DNA of 64,000 bases from Mytilus californianus (Eukaryota; Mollusca; Bivalvia; Mytilida; Mytilidae), in NCBI RefSeq assembly GCF_021869535.1, contig NW_026262679.1, positions 45,430,426 to 45,494,425 on the forward strand. Direction: 5' to 3'. Shown in pieces: positions 35,081-45,874 of the stretch. Each line of letters opens with the position of its first letter. The stretch's first letter is position 1. The notes under the pieces are model-generated. The model had not been told where the DNA came from. It did not search any database and saw nothing but the letters and a program-made list of their open reading frames with translations. Position numbers and translations under genes: made by a program.

Positions 35081-36449
35081 TAATATACTAGTCAACAAAA
35101 GAAACGACACAAGGCAATGTATTTTCCATATATAATGAAATTGGATACACTGTACCAAGGTAAATAATTGCCCAATTGGTCTAATATTTACAGAGTGTTA
35201 TTGCGAACCCAATGAAAGTTTTCCACAGTGCCATCTCTATCTTGACCAGGTATTTAAACTTTTGCAAGTTCACCTGTCCTATTGAATAAATACAATAGCT
35301 ATTGTTCTCTGTGTAGTTTATTCTCTGGGACCTTTAAATTTCTTCTAAGAGAAATCTATCATTCATTGATTAAATTACCTGAGTAAAAAAAATTTCTTAC
35401 ATGTAGACAAAAATACTTTTTTTATACTCATTAATTGCGTGTGATGATGTATTTATTCAATATTAATAATATATTTTCATTCAGTTTAATATAAACATTG
35501 ATTCAATCATAAAAAGTTGATTTCTAAAAAAAGTTTTATCAATGTTTCTATTGAAATTTGATTTTTTTTTTTGTTTGGTTATAGAATACATTTAAGAAGA
35601 TCTTAATTTGAAACATCATTATTTTCAAGTTCTTATTCATGTCAAACAAATTTTTTTTAAAAGGAACAATGTTGAAAGTTTTGTCAGAAATCAACTTTTT
35701 ATGATTGAATCAATGTTTATATTAAACTGAATGAAAATATATTATTAATATTGAATAACTACATCATCACACGCAATTAATGAGTATAAAAAAAGTATTT
35801 TTGTCTACATGTAAGAATTTTTTTTTACTCAGGTAATTTAATCAATGAATGATAGATTTCTCTTAGAAGAAATTTAAAGGTCCCAGAGAATAAACTACAC
35901 AGAGAACAATAGCTATTGTATTTATTCAATAGGACAGGTGAACTTGCAAAAGTTTAAATACCTGGTCAAGATAGAGATGGCACTGTGGAAAACTTTCATT
36001 GGGTTCGCAATATTTTCTTATCAAAACCATTGATTTAAGGCAAATACGCATATTTTTTTTTTTTTTTTGCAATTTTTGTTATTTCAAAAATAGTATTTTC
36101 ACCCCAAATTCAAAAATCGATATTAGAACTTAAAACTTTAAACTTCAACATGGTCTGCTTGAAAATTTTGAATGCCTTTTCAGATATTTGAATACCTAAT
36201 TCTCATCTTCGAAATTAAGTGCCGACTTTTGTCATCATTTTCCGCAAGATAAATTTGACCCCTGTGTTGAATAACACGGTATTTTCTCACTTTCCGATCT
36301 GGTCAGATTTTTTTAATTATATGCATTTGCTTTGCAATTGAATGTTTTTTATTGAATAATTTAACAGTTTTTCCTATTTATTTATTATATTTTATGATAA
36401 ATTGGAGTTCAAACTTGTGTATCGTTTCTTTTGATGATTAGTATATTTA
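35081..36449. mobile_element. Palindromic transposon-like element with 326-bp inverted arms
   Basis: The outer imperfect inverted ends are 35081-35113 and 36414-36449 (shared core CAAAAGAAACGA). Inside, 35200-35525 and 35686-36011 are inverted copies of each other with only about two differences in 326 bases, around a spacer of 160 bases. There is no ORF of note. It looks like a non-autonomous DNA transposon or foldback element with a very young internal inverted duplication. It lies about 0.7 kb upstream of the large gene's start codon. Confidence 0.8.
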
Positions 36450-36943
36450 CTACTAGTAATATGCAGATCATCGTATGTAAAGACAAAAATAATGTACAAT
36501 TGTCCATGACGTCAGCTAGGCTGATAAAAGTTCTATGGGGACTAATTAAAGAGAAAACTAATGACCTCCTTAAATGACAATTGAAAAAAAATAAATATAA
36601 TGGATGAAGACAATACTCTGCAAAAGGCTTACTTGGTATAGTTACATGTAGTGTGTGTCAGAGTTAAACAAGATTGTAAATGCTTTCCCCCTCTGCCTAT
36701 GAAAGTGTTGGTGAAAGAAAAAGAAAACGATGCACGAAACTGTATCATCCAATTGAAATTGACGTATCTCATAATGAAGGACGACAATATCTACTGATAT
36801 AATAAGATACAAGAAATACCGACTTTTAAGTGTACTCGTCGTTACTAACAGCTAAAGTTCAAATTCCAAGCTGATCTGATACTCAAATCACGTGCCGCTA
36901 GCCTGTGATAAATAAATGTGTACCACCATAATGAAAAAAGGAG

Positions 36944-37000
36944 ATGTGGTATGATTGCCAATGAGACAACTGTCCACCAAAGTTCGCACATTTTAATAAT
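36944..37000 (-). repeat. 5'-truncated RT-element 3' terminus
   Basis: GAGATGTGGTATGATTGCCA followed by ATGAGACAACTGTCCACC on the + strand is the 3' end of the minus-strand element at 40448-41915. Only about 55 bases are kept. Confidence 0.55.
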
Positions 37001-37338
37001 ATAAATTTTAAAAAAGATAGTATTACAGTCTACAAGTATAAAAAACATTTGTACTTTTGATTGCTTTTGCTTCATTTACAATGTAATTTCTGATGAAAAT
37101 TACTTAGATTTATACGCATGCCAAAATTGTGTGATATATCTATGTTGCTTTACCAAAAAGTAGCCTTCATTTTCCTGGCACACTTCAGGGCCCTGTCGTC
37201 GCACGTCCGACTGTGCTTCTTGGACTTGTATTATCCTTTGAAACTAGCAACTTTCATATTTGTTTAAAACCAGTCGCTTTTGTTCTCTTTCATTTTATAT
37301 ACTGAACAAGATAAAACCTTATTGTTTGCTTCGATAAC

Positions 37339-38870
37339 TAAAGAGGACGATTGAAATTTAAACTATTTGGAGATGTGTTAAAACTACAAAAATCTATTGT
37401 TTAATTCAATTCGACATACGAATATATGCATATACATGTATAGTATCTAAAATCCTCGAATGTAGTCCGAATTTTTCTAACATGCAAACCATTTTTTTGT
37501 TGTCATGGAATCTTAATAATTGAAAAAAGTATATATCTATAGGATAGGGAATATATAAAATACATTACAAGCACTTTGATATATTCTTCTGTTTTGTCTT
37601 TTTTCAAAATTAATTCTAACTTCGAAGAATGGACTTTAATTTCTAAAATCATATTTTCAGGTCCAGTATGCATGAATGTAAGCTATTAATAAATTATATA
37701 TCGGGTATGGTTGAAACTAGAAAGCTGCGCATTTCTATTGTCTACTCCTTAAACTAAATACTTATTGAAAGTATGGGTTCGCATAGTACTTTGATTTTGT
37801 TTGTAACTATTGCAGAATTGTGTAGAAAATCTTTCTGTGTTTTGTGTTGTGAGAAGTGAGTTTGTTTTGTAGTTGTTTTCGAACCTGCACTAAATTGATA
37901 TGATACCAAAAGACCATTTAGTACATAAATTCTGCGTAAATATAAGTATTAGAAAAGTTCAATGCTAAGTTAATATTGAAATTAAAAACATCCAAACAAA
38001 AAGGGATGTTATTATATAAGATCCCCAGCCACGAGGGATAAAGCAATTATATTTTTTTTATTGATATCTGGATCTTTTTTTCTCTCTACTCCCTCTTCGA
38101 TAGTAGGAGCACTATGTTGGTTTTCCGGCCTGTGCGTCGGCTGACCAAAGAGAACGATAGAAATTCAAACTATTCGGTGATCTGTTAAAACCATTTAATA
38201 TGATTCGACGTATGGCTATGCTATACATACATTTTTCTAAATATAAACCATTTTATTTTGTCATGGAAACCGAATATTTGAAAAACGCAAAAATATCTAT
38301 AATAGTACATATATAAAACACATTGTACACACTTTGGTGTATTCTTCTGGTGTCTGTTTTCAAAATATATTCTAACTTCGTAGCAAGGACTTTTATTTCT
38401 AAAAAACATATTGTCAGACCCAGTATACATGAATGTAAGCTATTTATCAAATATTTATGAAAGCTGCTAATTTCTATCGTCTACCTCTTAAACTTAACAC
38501 TTAAAATCAATGATAAATTGAATGTATGGGTTCGCATAGTACTTTGATTTTGTTTGTACCTATTGTAGAATCGCGTAGAAAATCTTTCTGTTTAGTCACG
38601 TTCAGAAGATTGTGGGTCTTATTTTTGTTTTGTACCTGCACTAAATTGATATGACATCAAAAGACCATTTAGTTCATAAACTCTGTGTAAATATAAGTAA
38701 AAGTTCAATAATAAGTTAATATTAATATTAAAAGACTTCCAAACATAAAGGATAGATATTATACAAGATCTCCAGCACCGAGGGATACAGCAATATATCG
38801 GGAATCTGTTTTTATGCGCCCTCTTCAATTGTAGGGGCATTATGTTTTCCAGTCTGTATGTCGGTCCGTC
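37339..38870. repeat. Tandem duplication, unit about 0.75-0.8 kb
   Basis: Copy 1 is about 37339-38141 and copy 2 about 38142-38870. Landmarks repeat in order: GA(G/C)GATTGAAATT, ATTCTAACTTCG, CAGTATGCATGAATGTAAGC / CAGTATACATGAATGTAAGC, TGGGTTCGCATAGTACTTTG, AGAAAATCTTTCTG, AAAAGACCATTTAGT and CGAGGGATA-AGCAAT. Divergence is moderate with small indels. Confidence 0.85.
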
Positions 38871-38956
38871 CCCTTTAAGATTAGGGTTTTAGTTTAATTT
38901 ACCTCGAAGTTATGGTCATATATATATATGTAAACTTTACTATAAGTAGATATAAG

Positions 38957-39300
38957 AAGATGTGGTATAAGTGCAAATGAGACAACTCTCCATCCAAGTC
39001 ACTATCTGTAAAAGTAAACCATTATAGGTCAAAATACGGCCTTCAACACGGAGCCTTGGCTCAAACAGAACAGCAAGCTATAAAGGGCCCCAAAAATGAC
39101 AAGTGTAAAATCATTCAAACAGGAAAACCAACGGTCTAATCTATATAAAAAACGAGAAACACTTATGAACCACATCAACAAACGCCAACCACTGAACATC
39201 AGGTTACAGGTGAAAACAAATGCAGCGGGTTTAAACGTTTTAATAGGCGCCAACCTTCACCCTACCCTGAAAAAAAGTGTAACATCACAACCAAGAAAGA
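38957..39300 (-). repeat. 5'-truncated RT-element 3' end, about 340 bp
   Basis: Collinear with 40448-41000 read on the same strand: GATGTGGTATAAGTGCAAAT, GAGACAACTCTCCA, GGTCAAAATACGGCCTTCAA, AGCTATAAAGGGCCCC, AATGACAA-TGTAAAA-CATTCAAAC, then GCCAACCACTGAACATCAGG. The 74-codon open frames on both strands here are repeat-derived. Confidence 0.7.
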
Positions 39301-39464
39301 CACACATATATTCACTATGATGTGAACTTTGTTAAATATATGGGTTTTTATCCCTATTTTCTGATTTACTGAACGCGTTATATGGTGTCCTATGGACACA
39401 TATATTTGCTTTTTTTCTTATTAAAGCCGCTTCTGTCAGTTTGAAACATTTGCATATCATGCCT

Positions 39465-39720
39465 ACGATAGTTGAGGGGCATTATGGTTTTCGGTCTGTG
39501 CGTTCGTCCGTTCCTTCATGCTAAGGTGGTTTTACCATGAAGTTGCGGTAGCTTCAACTTAAAACTTGAGACACAACTTATGTTCTTTATGGTGTGAACT
39601 TTCAAAAATATGTCAAATTAGAGTTTTTATCAATATTTGAAGGTTTACTGAACCTGGAAATGTGACAATTCGACCGGGGCATTGTGTGCAAGGAACACAT
39701 ATGTTTGTTTATTGTATAAC
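39465..39720. repeat. Dispersed repeat, family E (GTCCGTCC type)
   Basis: It contains GAGGGGCATTATGGTTTTCG, GTCTGTGCGTTCGTCCGTTC, GGTGTGAACTTTC and TTTACTGAACCTGG, then GGGGCATTGTGTGC. A shorter piece occurs at 39318-39410, and related words (GGGGCATTATGTTTTCCAGT) end the tandem duplication near 38830-38870. Confidence 0.5.
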
Positions 39721-40447
39721 ATTGCCGGTTGAAAATACCTTAAAATTTATCAATATGTGCATTCTTTATATAATATATAATGTTCATCGTTCCAATGAAA
39801 AGTTAATGTTTCATATCTTCCGTAACTGTAGTGGAAAATCTTTATAAATATACTATAAATTCTGGATTGAATGCGAAGTTTGTATCTGTGCCAAAATTAC
39901 GAATGCATTCAGTTATACATACGACACCATGCCCCGATCGCGTTTTCACATTTCCATATTTAGTGAACCGCGAAACCTGGACTCAACTCTAATTTGGCAT
40001 TTTTTTTAAAAAGCTCACATCTTAAAAAACATATGTTATAAGTTATAATTAGATATGACCACTAATGATACACTACTTAAAACAAACACTTTATCATTTT
40101 GCGGAAGGGACGGACTAACGAACTGATAGACGATTTGATTGATTTATTGGTGTTATCTTTTCTGTCCCCTTTAATCGTAGACGAGGCATAAAAGTGTAGT
40201 AATCCATATTTGAATGAAAACAAATTTATTCGGTTAGCATTCGTAAATAAATTGAGTCAACTTTTGACAATTTGCATTAATAAATGCCCGCAATAATTTC
40301 CTAACTGATCCAACAGTAAATAAGATATTTGGCTATCATATGCCGTCCTTCAGAAAATACTATTACTTTAAATGAAACAAAAATGAGAACTTACAGTTTG
40401 AAAATCGTTCAAGAGTTATCTTTCTTTTCATGAAAAACAATCTAATT

Positions 40448-41915
40448 ATAAAAATAAGAGGATGTGGTATGATTGCCAATGAGACAACTCTCCACAAGAG
40501 ACCAAAATTACATTAAAGTTTACAACTATAGGTCACCATACGGCCTTCAACAATTAGTAATACCCATACCGCATACTGTAAACCAACTTATTTTTCGCGA
40601 GTAGAAAAATAACGCGAATATAAATCGTCGTGAATATGTAAAACATGGATCTTTCCTTATTAAACCACATCAAGTAAATTAGAAAATCGCGAAATTAAAT
40701 AGCCGCAAAGTGGACTAGAAAGGGTAAAACGCGAAATAAAGTATCCGCGAAAATAAGTTGGTTTACAGTAGACAGCAATAAAAGGCCTCAAATGACAAAT
40801 TTAAAACAATTCAAACGAGAAAATAACAGCCTGAATTATGAACAAAGTAATAAACAAAAAACAAATATGGTATACAACAACAAACGACAACCATTTTAAT
40901 TACAAGCTCATGATTTGGGACAAGCACATACACATACAGAATGCGGCGAGTTAAACTAGTTTGCTGGCGCCACCCCCCTAAACCTGGGACAGTGGTGTAA
41001 CAGTACACCATAAGAACAAACTATAAAAATCAGTTGAGAAGGATTTAACTCATCAGATCGATACAAAACAGAAAACATCTAACAAAAAAAAACAGACCTG
41101 ATGTGGTAGGGTATTTAAATGTATACATCCCCACAACAAAAAAGACACTAAGTACAGATCTGAGAGTACTCGCAGCTGCTGACAGCTAGTTCAAAGCCAA
41201 TAATAACTAATAAAAGATATTATGCATCTGAGACTAAAATACCAATCAGTTCACATCCAAAATCCAATGGATTTAGTGTAAAGTCATTAACAGCCATAGA
41301 AAGACTTGACCTTGTGCAATGCCAAGATACAGGTATCGAAAGATTATAGAGTCATGAGTGTGCATATGTATATAAAGATAACATTTAGTTTGATTTTAAT
41401 TTACTGATTACAAAATCAATATTTATACCAATAAAAACAATATTCAAAGATCAAATTACAGTGTTGGACTGGTAACCTTTAAGAATAAATTTATCTAAAG
41501 GATCAATATATAAGTTTACCCTGATCGTATCTAAATTTCTGAGCTCTGTAAACAACATCTCCGTAAAAAATTAAAATGTGCTATCCCGTTTGAAATCAGT
41601 TTTTTACAGGTAAAGCCAAACTTCCAAACCAAATCTTTGAATCTATTGAAGTTTTGTAAAGGTTTCAAGTAATTTGTTGTAACGGAATTCCTGATTTAAT
41701 AATTTACCAGTAATACATAGACTACGTTCATTGAAATCCTAAACGTCACAACAGACACGGGCATAGCGAACGAGTTGTGATATATAAATACCGTAAGATG
41801 GTGCCAAAGGAACATCACCGTCCAAAAAAGGAAAATTAACAATAGGGAACGAAAGATCGTCCCTTTTGTCGTAAAGTTTTGTGTAGAGTTTTCTGTGTAA
41901 AACTGAAATATCTTA
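40448..41915 (-). pseudogene. Reverse-transcriptase element remnant with intact 3' terminus
   Basis: On the minus strand, from about 41890 to 41740, the frame reads KLYDKRDD, LSFPIVNFPFLDGDVPLAPS and YGIYISQLVRYARVC before a stop. A further decayed stretch (LCITGKLLNQ near 41700, then KLLETFTK near 41660) follows. This matches the conserved C-terminal part of an RT-bearing retroelement protein that I recall from many cnidarian and mollusc genomes. About 1.1 kb of 3' UTR follows, ending near 40448 in the block read on + as GATGTGGTATGATTGCCAAT. Shorter 3' ends occur elsewhere in the window, which suggests 5' truncation at insertion. I do not assign a superfamily. A MITE interrupts it at 40576-40768. 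Confidence 0.7.
40574..40770. mobile_element. MITE with 23-bp inverted ends and TA target duplication, nested
   Basis: The ends CTGTAAACCAACTTATTTTT-CGCG (40576 on) and CGCGAAAATAAGTTGGTTTA-CAG (to 40768) are inverted copies, and TA flanks each side. Outside, CATACCGCA and GACAGCAATAAAAGGCC join into the known uninterrupted form of the host repeat, so the boundaries are clear. The 193-bp size and TA duplication fit Tc1/mariner-type MITEs. The inside holds more CGCGAA(A/T) words. Confidence 0.85.
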
Positions 41916-41929
41916 ATCTAGGAAAGAAC

Positions 41930-42945
41930 ATTTATTTTCGTTTATATTTGTTTATTTAAAGTAGGTTCCTTTGGTTAAATTTCGGCGGTATGTTTAGAAA
42001 ATTCTTGATTATTTAACGAAAAATTATCTTCAAATTACGATAAGTGTTGTTGAATTTATCAATTAAATGCAATTTAGACGGGTCTTTACTGTGTTTGGTC
42101 ATACACTGTGATTCATAACAGTACACAAACAAGTCTGTTATTAAAGGTGTGCAGAACCTTTTAACGTTCCGCATTCAGGAGTAATATCAAGTAAGTTAAT
42201 ATCCGTTTAAGATGAGGCTAAGACAAGTGGAACATATCCATGGTCTTCTGTGAAATAGATGTTCCATAACAGTCCAACAAATCATGATGGCAGCGTACAA
42301 CTTTCAAAGGGATGACTTCAGTTTTACCAATTAGGCACACTTGGTTGTAAACCTTTCCTGTGAGCAGAAATCCTCTTCCAAGGATATCATGATAAGAAAC
42401 GAATATCTGGCATATCGTTTCAATTGAGAGATATATACATGTACTCCCGAAGATGTAATGCTATTAAACATAAATCTAACAAATGAATAATTCCTCGTGT
42501 CGCGGATAAGCGTAGTTCTCATCCGATCCTCATATATACGTTTGAGGAAAATTAAGTATTAATAAATCAAGGTCACAAACAGATCGTTATTCAAGTTCAT
42601 TTTCTATTCTTGCTATTTTATTTGAAAACATAGTATTGAAAGTGGTAGGGGCGTTTTCCCCTTAATTCAAGTCTTTTAAACTTAAATTCAAAGTATCACA
42701 TCTTCAAGGGATGCATGCAAGAACTGCTTATAATATCATTCCATGACAACTGATTTAATTCCCGATGTATTGTTGCGTTTCCTGTAGTTTTCCGTGTAGT
42801 ATTTTGTGAATTGTTGTTTGTATATAGATTTGTATGTTTTGTCATGATGTTGTCTGTTTATTCTATTCTATTCATATTCAAAAAATTCCCCGAATCTTGT
42901 ATGTACATAAATGTGAAATAACTCGGGTTTTTTTTTTTAAATAAG
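41930..42945. other. Intergenic, no gene seen
   Basis: AT-rich, only short frames without recognisable motifs. Confidence 0.35.
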
Positions 42946-42967
42946 AAGATTTTTATTTTTATCTTTT

Positions 42968-42973
42968 TTTATT
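42968..42973 (-). promoter_or_regulatory. Candidate polyadenylation signal of the small peptide gene
   Basis: AATAAA on the minus strand 15-20 bases past the stop codon of the 42988-43170 frame. A second copy lies at 42952-42957. Confidence 0.4.
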
Positions 42974-42987
42974 TTACATGCTAGTTT

Positions 42988-43170
42988 TCAAGGTAACAGT
43001 TCGTAAGAAGACATATTTCGGCAAACCCTAGAGCATATTTCTCCTATTCCGAGGTAACCAGTCTTCGCTCTAAATCGTAAATATTTGCAACTCCCAATTT
43101 CATATTCTTCGCACATATCGATGGATTTTTGATAAATAACAAATAAACAAAACGTAAAGAGCACAGCCAT
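42988..43170 (-). CDS. Candidate small secreted cysteine-containing peptide (60 aa)
   Basis: Starting at the ATG at 43170-43168, the frame encodes a hydrophobic leader (MAVLFTFCLFVIYQ, likely cleaved near residue 18). A mature part of about 42 residues follows with four cysteines spaced C-x7-C-x17-C-x3-C (CEEYEIGSC near the start, EICSRVC later) and ends ELLP-stop. The start was chosen for the leader; the frame also opens 11 codons earlier. Two AATAAA sites lie just downstream. The C-x3-C end recalls the last part of ShKT-type domains, but two cysteines are missing. I do not recognise the family. It could be a single-exon gene, the last exon of a larger gene, or a chance frame. Confidence 0.35.
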   Translation of the reverse strand: MAVLFTFCLFVIYQKSIDMCEEYEIGSCKYLRFRAKTGYLGIGEICSRVCRNMSSYELLP

Positions 43171-43275
43171 TCTGAAACGTATTAAAGTCTGAAACAAACA
43201 CAAAAAGCCATCCTTAAACGTACATAACTATTGCTGAAAATTTTAATTATTTCGATATTGAATGTCGTTGAAAAA

Positions 43276-43420
43276 TAAGGAGGTGTAGTATGATTGTCAA
43301 TGAGACAACCATCCACCAGAGACACGTGACAATTTTTTTTAGAGATAAGTGCCTGTGACCAGAGACCAAAGAACGGCGATGCAAACAAATATAGGGCCTT
43401 CAACAATGAGCAAAAACCTG
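43276..43420 (-). repeat. 5'-truncated RT-element 3' end
   Basis: GAGGTGTAGTATGATTGTCA, ATGAGACAACCATCCACCAG and GGGCCTTCAACAATGAGCAA on + match 40460-40560. The 90-codon minus-strand frame here belongs to this repeat. Confidence 0.6.
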
Positions 43421-43429
43421 TTATTGAAA

Positions 43430-44270
43430 AAGAGAAAAAAGAAGGTGGATTCATCGTTACATATAAAATGTATGAACCGTTCTTTGCATTGTTTTGATCG
43501 AAAAGTTATATTATACGTTAAACCGATGGGAAGAAAATAATCATTCCGTAGTTAGAAATTATCTTTGATGAAATGCTTCAGGTATTATTAGCACTGATAT
43601 AAAGTATCGAGAATGTGCCACACATAACTGCATCAAATTGTTAGTGAATTACGCCAGAAATCTACGTAATCGCGAAGTCGTTAAAAACCTATTCAGATTA
43701 CCTCCAGACAGGTGTCGCTATTTGCTGTTATTTGATAAGCTGCATTATAATGGAATCGGTTCATTTCCTGCTAAATGAACCCCTTCGAAACACATAGATC
43801 TGTACATTCGGTAATAAAAAAAACGTTAATATTATTAAGTCAATTTTGTAATATTTATTTTAATGCCCAATTGGCCTAACAAATTAACAAGAAGCGACAA
43901 ACAAACATACATACATACAAAATAGAATGAAACTGCCCTAAATTATTTAACTCCAACTTACTCTAATATTTTACACCGTATAACTAAAACAAGGTGAAAA
44001 CAGCGATAAACACTCATTTCAGTTGATAAATGGCTTTTTTTTTGTACAAGATCAAAATAAAGGTTGCCGTTCACTTATGAAAATTAAGATTTCAAGAATT
44101 ATATTACAGAACTCATTGAACTCTACAATCACAAATTTGATAAAATATATATAATATTGTGGATAATGGTGACAATTTCATAAGCAATGAACAACCGATG
44201 AGTTTAAAATATTTATTTGAAGATTCAATTCGGAATATACGGTGAAGATAAGACAGAAAACGAAGCCAAT
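43430..44270. other. Intergenic, no gene seen
   Basis: No motif or repeat boundary recognised. Confidence 0.35.
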
Positions 44271-44274
44271 ATTC

Positions 44275-44507
44275 GAGGGTCCGGGTGGGATTTACAAAAT
44301 AGAAAATAATGGGTAAATTCTTGCAGAATAAAGGGCAAAAAATATAAAGAATAAAGAAAACTCAATAAAAATATGAAGCATATAGAGAATAATGGGATGC
44401 AGAAATATAAAGGATAGAAAATAAGGGTAAATATAGATAAAGAAAAGAAAATCGTCTAAATATTAAAAAAAAATTAAAGAAATGAAGGACCCCATCCAGA
44501 CCTTCAT
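44275..44507. mobile_element. Small terminal-inverted-repeat element (MITE-like), copy 2
   Basis: Left end GAGGGTCCGGGTGGG and right end GACCCCATCCAGACCTTCAT are imperfect inverted copies. The inside is A-rich with repeated AGAATA-A/GAGAATAA words. Related to 18365-18482 by its ends. Confidence 0.45.
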
Positions 44508-44599
44508 GTATGATCTTCAATAGCACCCAGTTTCTTTGATCCAATTTGTCAAACTCAAAATCACCCGATTGCACATGTAGAAGATTTGTGAATAAATCT

Positions 44600-45390
44600 G
44601 ACAAATATGTACCATTCAGAATGGATACGTTGTGTTGAACATACTCTAAATAAATGTGGTTGTTCTGAATATTGGTTAACTCAACATGTGATTAAATCTG
44701 TCAACCTAGCTAAGATTGTAAAGCAAAGGTTATGTGACCAATTTAAACAAAAATGGTATGCTACTGTGTATGAATCACCTAAATGTCTCAATTATAGAAT
44801 TTTTAAAAGAAACCGTTGTTTTGAGAAATATTTAATAGAACTTCCTAGAGATTTAAGGAAATCTGTATGTAATTTTGATGTGCTAATAATAAACTGCCAG
44901 TTGACATGGGCAGGTTTTGGGGAATAGCAAGAGGTGATAGAATTTGTGATATTTGTGACTGTAACTCATTAGGTGACGAATTTCATTATTTATTCCAATG
45001 TTTTTATTTCAAAAACGAGAGGAAAAAGTTATTGCCAAAAGAATTCACTACAAATCAAAATGTTGATAAATTTCATACTTTATTTAACTCAGACAATTAT
45101 AATGTTATTTTCAAAGCTGCAAAATTTTATAAAATCATACTTTCTTTAGTAAATGATTGAAGTAACTGTATATTCGTACATTTATTCAAATATGATGTTT
45201 ATGTTTATATAATATGTCTGTCTTCCATATATTTGGAAATGCCTATCATGTATATATGTTAACTTGTTCATTGAATCAACCTATTTTGTTAAATTATGTT
45301 AATTTACGTTCAATTGCATTTGTTCACATACCCTGGTTAAGGGTCTTGAGAAATAAAAACTTATAAAACTTGAAACTTGAAACTTGACAA
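44600..45390 (+). pseudogene. LINE reverse transcriptase C-terminal end with 3' tail
   Basis: Two overlapping frames (44607-44927 and 44906-45160) together cover the usual end of a non-LTR retrotransposon ORF2. Landmarks are W-x-x-x-VEHTLNKCG near 44625, QRLCDQF-QKWY near 44735, NYRIFKRNRCFEKYL near 44800, then LPVDMGRF-GIARGDRICDIC near 44895-44960 and GDEFHYLFQC near 44972. The last two form the Cys/His knuckle (C-x2-C, H, C). A frameshift near 44890 joins the frames, so the copy is dead. About 220 bases of 3' UTR end in a TTGAAAC-type short repeat at 45360-45387. The element is 5'-truncated. Exact clade not assigned. Confidence 0.85.
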
Positions 45391-45699
45391 GAGATTATCG
45401 ATATATGTGATTAAACACCAAATTTCCGAAATATAATGAAAAAACACATTAAGCTAATATAACCAAAAACAGCCACCGACGAGGTTCCTGAGTTAGGACA
45501 CGCGTATGGACATGTGCAGTGGTTAAACTAAATATTTTTAGCGCTCAACTCTTCCATGTTAAACCTGACCAGTGGAACAACAAGAGCCAAATAGAATAAT
45601 GAACAAAAATATCAATACTTCGAGAACAACTTAACTCTAGTATATAACACTGCTATAATAGAAAAAAAAAGTAAAAAATATGTAAATAATACACAGCTG

Positions 45700-45872
45700 A
45701 GAGGGTGATAGAGCATTCGGCTCACCTCGGCATATCTTACAATCTAGGGTAGCGGAATCTGCCAAGTTTTGCCGATTGGGTCGGATAGAGCAGAAATTTA
45801 CAGTGAGAAAAACATAGTCAACCGAGACGAGACCAAGAAGGGTAATCTCGGCTATATATATATATATATTTA
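45700..45872 (+). repeat. Possible SINE with tRNA-like head and (TA)n tail
   Basis: GGGTGATAGAGCATTCGGCT near 45712 resembles a tRNA D-arm/A-box. A body of about 130 bases ends in a TATATATATATATA tract at 45855-45870. No clear B-box was found, so this is only a suggestion. Confidence 0.25.
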
Positions 45873-45874
45873 TA

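Noticed and set aside
43182-43454. 90-codon minus-strand frame
   Set aside because: It overlaps a truncated RT-element 3' end and has no motif.
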